Shown here: positions 6,440 through 11,781 of the stretch, piece after piece
Position numbering within the stretch: the stretch's first letter is position 1
Layout: each line of letters starts with the position of its first letter
Assembly (NCBI GenBank): GCA_031282925.1
Contig: JAITCT010000072.1
Location: 1 to 15,783, forward strand
From: Dysgonamonadaceae bacterium
GTDB taxonomy: Bacteria > Bacteroidota > Bacteroidia > Bacteroidales > Azobacteroidaceae
Reading direction: 5' to 3'
Length of the DNA: 15,783 nucleotides
The notes under the pieces: generated by a model
Database searches by the model: none
The model's input: only the letters and a program-made list of their open reading frames with translations
Told to the model about the DNA's origin: nothing
Translations under genes and position numbers: made by a program

Positions 6440-7336
6440 TCATTTTTTTAAAGACTCATAACGCGAAGATGCCGAAGGAAACAGTTCCGAAAATAATTTA
6501 TGTCCTGCCTGTTTTTCCTGCATCGTCGCTTTTGAATACACGGCGATCGTTTCATCCAGCTTGCAATCGATAAACAACTGCAATAATACGGACATCGGAC
6601 GTGCATTTTTCAGTTCTTTCAATGCCGACAGGGACGAGATCAGATTTGTACGTCCGCGGTCTGCATTGGCCGACATTTCGTCCAGACCTCTCCGGTGATA
6701 ATTGTACCACATGGTATGAAACACACTTCCCTGATTTTCCGTTAATGCGGTGGCTAAGGCGTGGCGGTTCTGCTTGTTTGCAAAAGCAGTCCACCCCTTC
6801 CATGAGGGTTGTGACTGAGCCAGCGTCACAATCTGTTGCGCCTGCTGGAAAAACGGCATTCCGCCGTTGAGCGAAAAACCGTCAAAATCAAATCCCAGTA
6901 TCATATATATATAGAATATGATCGTGGCTGTGAGATTACTGTTCAGTACATTTTCCGTGTACTCCAGCGGTTCAAATTCGGTATATTCGAAATTAAATTC
7001 GGTATCGCGAAAATTAAAAATCGTAGTTGTATAGGTAGAATTATATACGGGACGACGTGCCTGCACTTGTATTTCGCAGTCGAACTGATTATTTTCCTGC
7101 GAATTAACTATCACTGTAAAATTACAGTCGATACGCTCGTTTTGCGAAAACGTCGCGGTAGTCCATTTCTTCGTATTGATAAATTCCGTCAACGCAGTTT
7201 GCAGCGTATTGAATATTTGCTTATTCGTACCCTGTATCTTATCGCTGTTTATCGCAAGCACGGCATTAAGTTCCTGCGCCCCGACAGCTCCGGCAATACA
7301 AAAAAACAGTATCGGCAAACTTATGAAACGTCTCAT
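6440..7336 (-). CDS. porD: DUF4835 family protein, type IX secretion factor PorD
   Basis: A periplasmic protein of 298 residues. Residues 1-20 are a signal peptide ending AVGA before QELNAV. The body shows features I associate with DUF4835: an early beta segment with asparagine-rich turns (INSDKIQGTNKQIFNTLQ), the EF.F.DTEFNFEYTEFEPLEYTEN stretch in the middle (about 105-130), FYIYMILGFDFDGFSLNGG (about 140-160) and a C-terminal alpha-helical part. This family is annotated as PorD, associated with the type IX secretion system of Bacteroidetes; its exact biochemical role is not settled. The order coaBC-DUF4835-recN is common in this phylum by my recollection. It lies 42 bases behind coaBC and 3 before recN. 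No Shine-Dalgarno sequence is seen. Confidence 0.82.
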   Translation of the reverse strand: MRRFISLPILFFCIAGAVGAQELNAVLAINSDKIQGTNKQIFNTLQTALTEFINTKKWTTATFSQNERIDCNFTVIVNSQENNQFDCEIQVQARRPVYNSTYTTTIFNFRDTEFNFEYTEFEPLEYTENVLNSNLTATIIFYIYMILGFDFDGFSLNGGMPFFQQAQQIVTLAQSQPSWKGWTAFANKQNRHALATALTENQGSVFHTMWYNYHRRGLDEMSANADRGRTNLISSLSALKELKNARPMSVLLQLFIDCKLDETIAVYSKATMQEKQAGHKLFSELFPSASSRYESLKK

Positions 7337-7378
7337 CCTGTTGTAAAATTTATAATGTTATTATTACGACCCATGCGC

Positions 7379-8605
7379 TTATGTAACTTCTACGGGCTGC
7401 ATTTGCGGACACGCGTCGACTAAATAATCAATGATTTTTTCCGCGACTTCGGTTTTTGACTGCAGGGGCAACGCCGTTTCCCTGCCATATTTATCAATCA
7501 ACGTCACTTTATTCGTATCATAACCGAAACCGGCGCCTTCATCGCTTAGCGAATTAAGGACGATCACATCAAAATTCTTTCGTTGCAGCTTCTCTTTTGC
7601 ATTTGTCAGCTCATTTTTCGTTTCCAGAGCAAACCCGACAAGCGTCTGATTTGTCCGTTTATCCTTTCCGAGTGTTGCCGCAATATCTTTATTACGAACC
7701 AGCGAAACGGACATTGCTTCACTGCGTTCACGTTTTATCTTTTCCGGCGCCTGCCGTTCCGGTCTGTAATCCGCAACTGCAGCGCATAATACGGCCACAT
7801 CGCACGACGGGAAAATACGGACTGCCGCATGATACATCTCCTCGGCCGATTCCACGTCAACACGTTCAATCGACGGATGCGTCGTTTTCAGTGACACAGG
7901 CCCGGATACGAGCGTCACTTCCGCTCCTCTGCCGGCGCATGCTTCTGCCAGAGCAAATCCCATTTTCCCCGACGAATAATTACCTATAAAACGTACCGGA
8001 TCAATCTTTTCGTATGTCGGACCGGCAGTTATTAGGATCTTTTTTTTTTGAAGCTCTTTCCGGGATGAGAAAAAATTTTCCAAAACCTTCACAATATCAT
8101 CAGGTTCCGACATCCGGCCTTTTCCTTCAAGTCCGCTTGCCAGAAAACCTGTTTCCGGTTCGATTATATGATTTCCATACGAACGGAGTTTATTGAGATT
8201 TTGTTGTGTAGAGGGATGAGCATACATGTCAAGATCCATAGCCGGTGCGACAAAAACAGGCGCCTTGCAGGATAAATATGTCGTAACGAGCATATTATCG
8301 GCAATGCCGTTCGCCATTTTCCCGACAGTCGATGCCGAAGCGGGCGCAATAAGCATCACATCGGCCCACAGACCGAGGTCGACATGACTGTTCCATGTAC
8401 CGTCGCGGTTTGAAAAAAATTCACTTATAACAGGATTGCTGCTTAACGTAGCCAGTGTCAGCGGCGTGATAAACTCTTTTCCCGCAGGCGTCATCACGAC
8501 TTGCACTTTCGCGCCTTTCTTCACAAAAGCGCGTACCAGACAGGCGGCCTTGTACGCAGCAATACTTCCCGTTACACCTAAAATAATATTTTTCCCTCTC
8601 AACAT
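7379..8605 (-). CDS. coaBC: Bifunctional phosphopantothenoylcysteine decarboxylase / phosphopantothenate-cysteine ligase
   Basis: Catalyses two successive steps of coenzyme A synthesis. The N-terminal CoaC half (1 to about 185) is a flavoprotein: GVTGSIAAYKA (10-20), the catalytic His in NSHVDLGLWAD (His74), APAMDLDMYAHP (120-131) and GLEGKGRM (158-165). The C-terminal CoaB half has ITAGPTYEKIDPVRFIGNYSSGKMG, the NKDIAATLGK segment, the basic PEKIKRE and VGFALETKN. Length 408 is standard. Two CoaC residues differ from the E. coli pattern: Asp124 where PAMN has Asn, and Ser157 where the conserved catalytic Cys sits. I recall the same changes in other Bacteroidetes, so this looks like a lineage form and not a broken gene. 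It starts 6 bases after the exonuclease stop. Confidence 0.95.
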   Translation of the reverse strand: MLRGKNIILGVTGSIAAYKAACLVRAFVKKGAKVQVVMTPAGKEFITPLTLATLSSNPVISEFFSNRDGTWNSHVDLGLWADVMLIAPASASTVGKMANGIADNMLVTTYLSCKAPVFVAPAMDLDMYAHPSTQQNLNKLRSYGNHIIEPETGFLASGLEGKGRMSEPDDIVKVLENFFSSRKELQKKKILITAGPTYEKIDPVRFIGNYSSGKMGFALAEACAGRGAEVTLVSGPVSLKTTHPSIERVDVESAEEMYHAAVRIFPSCDVAVLCAAVADYRPERQAPEKIKRERSEAMSVSLVRNKDIAATLGKDKRTNQTLVGFALETKNELTNAKEKLQRKNFDVIVLNSLSDEGAGFGYDTNKVTLIDKYGRETALPLQSKTEVAEKIIDYLVDACPQMQPVEVT

Positions 8606-8611
8606 GGTTCA

Positions 8612-9382
8612 TCAAATTTCATTTTTCAGGCGAAGCTGTATTTCGGTAAGTTTCTGTTTCGTATTAAGCGGGAAATCACCCTTTATTATCCAGCCGTAAT
8701 AACCCTGATCTTTTTTAAGTACATCCCTGACTAACTGTCCCTTATATTTACCGAAATTAATAACTTCGTCTCCGTTTTCATTATAAATCATCCGCCCGGC
8801 AAAATCTACATTATTATTAAAGCTGGAAAATTCGGAGAGAACGTTAACATCATTCCCAAGATCGGGATAACGGTTCAATTGTGACATAAACACCTCGTAA
8901 GTAGCTCTTACGTCACTCTCGGCGCTATGCGCATCCGTCAAGTCCCTGCCGCAATAAAACTTATATGCGGCGCCCAGATTCCGCGGCTCCATTTTGTGAA
9001 AGATCGTCTGTACGTCAATGAATTTGCGTTTGTTCAAATCTATATTCACGTCCGCACGCAGAAATTCTTCCGCCAGAAGCGGAATATCAAACCGGTTTGA
9101 ATTAAATCCGGCCAGATCGCAACCTTCGATTTGCGCTGCAAGCGATTTCGCAATCTCCCGGAATGTCGGGCAATCTTTCACATCCTCGTCCGTAATGCCG
9201 TGAACGGCAGTGGCCTGCTCCGGTATATGCATCTGCGGATTTATACGCCGTGTCTTGCAGTCTTCACTGCCGTCGGGTTTGATTTTAAGATACGAGATTT
9301 CGACAATACGATCTTTCGTGATATTTATTCCTGTAGTCTCCAAATCAAAGAATACAAGCGGATTTTTTAAGTTAAGCTGCAT
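8612..9382 (-). CDS. DnaQ-like 3'-5' exonuclease with C-terminal DUF3820-like tail
   Basis: A DEDDh exonuclease. Exo I is FFDLETTG with Asp13 and Glu15; Exo II is AGFNSNRFDIPLL with Asp99; Exo III is AHSAESDVRAT with His152 and Asp157. All catalytic residues are present. After about residue 190 comes a separate small domain, INFGKYKGQLVRDVLKKDQGYYGWI (208-232 region), which resembles DUF3820. This arrangement, in about 256 residues, is usual for Bacteroidetes 'DNA polymerase III subunit epsilon'-annotated proteins; whether it proofreads for PolC/DnaE here or acts in repair cannot be told. It begins 12 bases after dnaN, which supports a DNA-replication role. Confidence 0.9.
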   Translation of the reverse strand: MQLNLKNPLVFFDLETTGINITKDRIVEISYLKIKPDGSEDCKTRRINPQMHIPEQATAVHGITDEDVKDCPTFREIAKSLAAQIEGCDLAGFNSNRFDIPLLAEEFLRADVNIDLNKRKFIDVQTIFHKMEPRNLGAAYKFYCGRDLTDAHSAESDVRATYEVFMSQLNRYPDLGNDVNVLSEFSSFNNNVDFAGRMIYNENGDEVINFGKYKGQLVRDVLKKDQGYYGWIIKGDFPLNTKQKLTEIQLRLKNEI

Positions 9383-9394
9383 TATGCGTTCCTG

Positions 9395-10516
9395 TTAATC
9401 ATTTAACATCATAGGCATAAGCAACATAAGCAAATCTTCGTTTTCTTCGTTTTCCGTAGGGACAATAATGCCTGCACGCGAAGGGTCTGCCAGTTGAAGA
9501 ACCACATTCTCCGATGATATGTTTGTAAGAATATCAATCAGGTTGGACGCCTTAAACCCAATATTTAACGGTGTTGCCGTATATTGACAGACGATTGTTT
9601 CCTCCGCCGAAGTTGAGAAATCTATATCCTGAGCCGATACAACCATTTTATTTTCCGACAGTTGCACTTTTATAAGTCCGCTTGCCTGACTAAAGACCGA
9701 CACTCGTTTCAACGCCATGAGGAACGACAGGCGGTCGATCGTTGCCAGATTCGGATTACCGGAAGGTATTACCGCGTCATAATTCGGATAACGGCCTTCT
9801 ATCAGACGGCATACCATTTCGAAAGCAGGCATTTTGACGTAGGCATTGTTATCGTCAAAAACGACGGTCACCACATTTGCGTCTTTAGCAAGCAGGCTCT
9901 TTAGCAGGTTTGCCGGCTTTTTCGGTAAAATAAAGGAAGCGCGTTCTTTTGACTGAATGGACAGGTTGCGTAACCGTACTAACTTGTGGCCGTCGGAGGC
10001 GACAAATGTCAGGTTGCCTGTCTGAATATCAAAATACACTCCGTTCATTACCGGACGAAGTTCATCATCAGCCGTAGCAAACAGGGAGCGGTTAATACCA
10101 TTCAGGAGTATCTGCGATTCGAGCGTCAGGATGATTGCATCCTCCTTCAGGGGTTTCTGTTGGGGATATGTATCCCCTTTTTGTCCCGGCAGGTTGAACT
10201 TCCCGTTTTCATAATCAACATTGATCGTCATGTTTTCATCATTGATGTCAAACGTCAAGGGTTGTTCCGGTAATTCTTTTAACGGATCGAGCAACCGTTT
10301 GGCATCTACGGCAAACAAACCCGACCCGTCCGAACTTACTACATCGACAGAAGTGACTAATCTCGTTTCCGTATCGGAAGCCGTAATCATCAATTTTTCT
10401 CCTTTAAGGTCAAAAAGGAAACTGTCCAAAATAGGCAATGTGTTTTTTGAAGCAATGACTTTACTTATTGAATGCAGAGCAGACAGTAAAGCTGAACTTG
10501 ATACATTAAATTTCAT
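9395..10516 (-). CDS. dnaN: DNA polymerase III beta subunit (sliding clamp)
   Basis: A ring-forming processivity factor for the replicative polymerase. The length (373) and the three-fold layout are right: domain 1 about 1-120 (MKFNVSSSALLSALHSISKVIASKNTLPIL opening), domain 2 about 128-250, domain 3 about 253-373. The phrases GQKGDTYPQ, FVASDGHKLVR and LIEGRYPNYDAVIP are typical clamp sequences, and the C-terminus is the hydrophobic LLMPMML that closes the fold and forms part of the binding pocket. It is the first gene of a minus-strand run reaching to recN. Unusually for bacteria at large it is not beside dnaA in this window. The ATG at 10516 has no Shine-Dalgarno sequence. Confidence 0.96.
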   Translation of the reverse strand: MKFNVSSSALLSALHSISKVIASKNTLPILDSFLFDLKGEKLMITASDTETRLVTSVDVVSSDGSGLFAVDAKRLLDPLKELPEQPLTFDINDENMTINVDYENGKFNLPGQKGDTYPQQKPLKEDAIILTLESQILLNGINRSLFATADDELRPVMNGVYFDIQTGNLTFVASDGHKLVRLRNLSIQSKERASFILPKKPANLLKSLLAKDANVVTVVFDDNNAYVKMPAFEMVCRLIEGRYPNYDAVIPSGNPNLATIDRLSFLMALKRVSVFSQASGLIKVQLSENKMVVSAQDIDFSTSAEETIVCQYTATPLNIGFKASNLIDILTNISSENVVLQLADPSRAGIIVPTENEENEDLLMLLMPMMLND

Positions 10517-10562
10517 ACGTTTATCTATTCTTAATGGTTAATAATTATTTGAAATCGACGAA

Positions 10563-10570
10563 CAAAAATA
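10563..10570 (-). promoter_or_regulatory. Possible -7 element of the dnaN operon promoter
   Basis: Read on the minus strand the sequence is TATTTTTG, a match to TAnnTTTG, 46 bases before the dnaN ATG. The -33 position does not match well, and the region is A/T-rich, so a chance match is possible. Confidence 0.35.
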
Positions 10571-10610
10571 ATCATTTTTTTTATTACGCCATACTTTTCT
10601 TCAGGTAAAA

Positions 10611-10645
10611 ACAAAAAAAACTCTTTCCCGTCGAGGAAAAGAGTT
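10611..10645 (-). terminator. Rho-independent terminator of the rpmB-rpmG-DUF4295 operon
   Basis: On the minus strand an 11-base arm AACTCTTTTCC (10645-10635) pairs with GGAAAGAGTT (10628-10619), with one bulged base and a six-base loop. A T-run (10618-10612, with more T beyond) follows it. It stands 28 bases after the stop of the last gene of the ribosomal operon and upstream of dnaN. Confidence 0.85.
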
Positions 10646-10672
10646 CAGTATAATCGTATTACCTGCGAATGT

Positions 10673-10825
10673 TTATTTTTTGAAATAATCTTTTACACCG
10701 TCATTCGGGATCATTTCTTCCTGAAAAACGTAAGCTCCCGTTTTGGGTGATTTCACCATTTTAATCACTTTCGAGTAAGTACGTCCTTCTCCGGTTTTAA
10801 ATGATGCAACTGCTTTTTTTGCCAT
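10673..10825 (-). CDS. DUF4295 protein, probable ribosomal protein bL38
   Basis: A 50-residue basic protein: MAKKAVASFKTGEGRTYSKV, then IKMVKSPKTGAYVFQEEMIP, then NDGVKDYFKK. This is the Bacteroidetes DUF4295 family, found with rpmB and rpmG. As I recall, the protein was located in the Flavobacterium johnsoniae ribosome structure and named bL38, a large-subunit protein of this phylum. Its position here, third gene of a bL28-bL33 operon and 17 bases after rpmG, fits that well. It has an AGGAG ribosome site 9 bases before the ATG (10835-10839). A terminator follows. Confidence 0.88.
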   Translation of the reverse strand: MAKKAVASFKTGEGRTYSKVIKMVKSPKTGAYVFQEEMIPNDGVKDYFKK

Positions 10826-10834
10826 AGTTTAAAT

Positions 10835-10839
10835 CTCCT
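10835..10839 (-). promoter_or_regulatory. Shine-Dalgarno sequence of the DUF4295/bL38 gene
   Basis: Minus strand AGGAG, 9 bases before the ATG, lying in the 17-base gap between rpmG and this gene. Clear SD motifs are uncommon in Bacteroidetes. Confidence 0.65.
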
Positions 10840-10842
10840 ATA

Positions 10843-11031
10843 TTATTTTATTTCTTTATGTACGGTCATTTTTTTCAAAATGGGATTATATTTTTTAAGC
10901 TCAAGACGCTGTGTCGTATTCTTACGGTTTTTGGTTGTAATATAACGGGAAGTGCCCGGCATACCGCTTCCTTTATGTTCCGTACATTCGAGAATAACCT
11001 GTATTCTATTTCCTTTTACTTTTTTTGCCAT
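10843..11031 (-). CDS. rpmG: Large-subunit ribosomal protein bL33
   Basis: 62 residues beginning [20 protein letters not shown] and ending [10 protein letters not shown]. The family core, [11 protein letters not shown] then Y.T.KN(R)KN...RLELKKYNP..., is clear. Apart from the Cys in ECTEHK it lacks the CxxC pairs of the zinc-binding version, so this is the zinc-free (C-) form. It is the second gene of the operon and is preceded by an unusually strong GGAGGAG ribosome site. Confidence 0.95.
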   Translation of the reverse strand: MAKKVKGNRIQVILECTEHKGSGMPGTSRYITTKNRKNTTQRLELKKYNPILKKMTVHKEIK

Positions 11032-11037
11032 GATCTA

Positions 11038-11044
11038 CTCCTCC
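11038..11044 (-). promoter_or_regulatory. Strong Shine-Dalgarno sequence of rpmG
   Basis: Minus strand GGAGGAG; the AGGAG part ends 6 bases before the ATG at 11031. It overlaps the region just after the bL28 stop (11050). It is the best SD sequence in this window. Confidence 0.8.
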
Positions 11045-11049
11045 AACAT

Positions 11050-11289
11050 TTATGAATTTAAATAACCTTTTTCAGTAGCCTGTTTTAACGCTGCATCTAA
11101 CCCTATTTTATTTATCAGGCGCAATCCAGCAGCCGATATAGTAAGGTTTTTCCAACAATCCTGTTCAACCCAGTAAAACTTTTTCGTAAAGAGATTTACG
11201 TTAAATTTACGTTTTGTACGCAAATTCGAATGAGCTACATTGTTTCCGGATTGAGCCTTCTTTCCTGTAATTTGACAAATCTTAGACAT
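11050..11289 (-). CDS. rpmB: Large-subunit ribosomal protein bL28
   Basis: 79 residues starting [22 protein letters not shown], the bL28 signature with the S..C.ITGKK...GN.VSHS.N pattern, followed by [20 protein letters not shown] and the basic C-terminal helix. Length and order (rpmB-rpmG) are usual. The ATG at 11289 has an A/T-rich leader of about 40 bases with no SD sequence, in contrast to the two genes behind it. A complete Bacteroidetes promoter lies at 11333-11364. Confidence 0.96.
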   Translation of the reverse strand: MSKICQITGKKAQSGNNVAHSNLRTKRKFNVNLFTKKFYWVEQDCWKNLTISAAGLRLINKIGLDAALKQATEKGYLNS

Positions 11290-11332
11290 TGTATTTTATA
11301 TTTTCTAATTGTATTTTATTGTTTTGAGGGCG

Positions 11333-11364
11333 CAAAGATACGTTTTGTATTTTATAAATCCAAA
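11333..11364 (-). promoter_or_regulatory. Promoter of the rpmB operon
   Basis: On the minus strand TTTG (11364-11361), 20 bases, then TATCTTTG (11340-11333) match both elements of the Bacteroidetes promoter. Transcription would start about 11328, leaving a leader of about 38 bases before rpmB. Confidence 0.85.
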
Positions 11365-11377
11365 AAATGCGACAAAA

Positions 11378-11393
11378 ATAATTTTAAAATTAT
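11378..11393. other. 16-base A/T-only palindrome between tRNA-Leu and the rpmB promoter
   Basis: ATAATTTTAAAATTAT is a perfect palindrome. On the minus strand it is followed by a short T-run (TTTTTG), so it could weakly end tRNA transcription, or act as an A/T-rich upstream element of the rpmB promoter whose -33 box is 14 bases away. Both are guesses. Confidence 0.3.
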
Positions 11394-11400
11394 GACTTTG

Positions 11401-11484
11401 TGCGCAAGATGAGACTCGAACTCACACACCGTTACCGGCACTACCCCCTCAAAGTAGCGTGTCTACCAATTTCACCACCTGCGC
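11401..11484 (-). tRNA. tRNA-Leu (anticodon GAG)
   Basis: 84 bases with a long variable arm. The acceptor stem GCGCAGG pairs with CTTGCGC and the discriminator is A. The anticodon stem CTACT/GGTAG holds the loop TTGAGGG, giving GAG. The T-arm is ordinary (GTTCGAGTC). The 3' CCA is not encoded. Confidence 0.95.
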
Positions 11485-11512
11485 AAATATATTTACCGAT
11501 TCAACAAATAAG

Positions 11513-11596
11513 TGCCCGGAACAGGACTCGAACCTGCACGGCTATAACCCCACTCGCACCTGAAACGAGCGCGTCTACCAATTCCGCCACCCGGGC
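11513..11596 (-). tRNA. tRNA-Leu (anticodon CAG)
   Basis: 84 bases with a long variable arm. The acceptor stem GCCCGGG pairs with TCCGGGC (one G-U) and the discriminator is A. The anticodon stem CTCGT/GCGAG holds the loop TTCAGGT, giving CAG. CCA is not encoded. It lies 28 bases upstream of the Leu(GAG) gene in the direction of transcription. Confidence 0.95.
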
Positions 11597-11611
11597 ATTT
11601 TATTTATCAAG

Positions 11612-11632
11612 AAAAAAGGCGACCTCTGTCGC
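11612..11632 (-). terminator. Terminator-like hairpin between tRNA-Gly and tRNA-Leu(CAG)
   Basis: Minus strand GCGAC (11632-11628), loop AGAG, GTCGC (11623-11619), then C and a T6 run (11617-11612). It resembles a Rho-independent terminator 20 bases after tRNA-Gly, but only 16 bases before the next tRNA gene, for which I see no separate promoter. Confidence 0.6.
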
Positions 11633-11651
11633 GCTCTTACTATATCTTCCG

Positions 11652-11724
11652 AGCGGAAGACGGGACTCGAACCCGCGACCCTAACCTTGGCAAGGTTATG
11701 CTCTACCAACTGAGCTATTTTCGC
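11652..11724 (-). tRNA. tRNA-Gly (anticodon GCC) with a weakened acceptor stem
   Basis: 73 bases. D-arm (GCTC/GAGC), anticodon stem TAACC/GGTTA with loop TTGCCAA giving GCC, and T-arm GCGGG/CCCGT are all normal, and the discriminator is U (T), as usual for Gly tRNAs. The acceptor stem, however, reads 5' GCGAAAA against 3' CTTCCGC: positions 4-69 and 7-66 are A-C. Bacteroidetes Gly(GCC) genes as I recall have GCGGAAA against TTTCCGC with full pairing. It could be functional or a decayed copy. CCA is not encoded. Confidence 0.85.
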
Positions 11725-11735
11725 TTTTGTGAGTG

Positions 11736-11767
11736 CAAATTTAAGTCATTTTATTCAATTATCCAAA
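11736..11767 (-). promoter_or_regulatory. Promoter of the tRNA cluster
   Basis: On the minus strand TTTG (11767-11764), a 20-base spacer, then TAAATTTG (11743-11736) match both promoter elements. The -7 element ends 11 bases before tRNA-Gly. A second AATTTGG copy lies just upstream. Confidence 0.8.
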
Positions 11768-11781
11768 TTGTTTGCCAAATT

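Noticed and set aside
11401..11724. tRNA gene used as an integration site
   Set aside because: No integrase and no duplicated tRNA 3' end were seen in the window.
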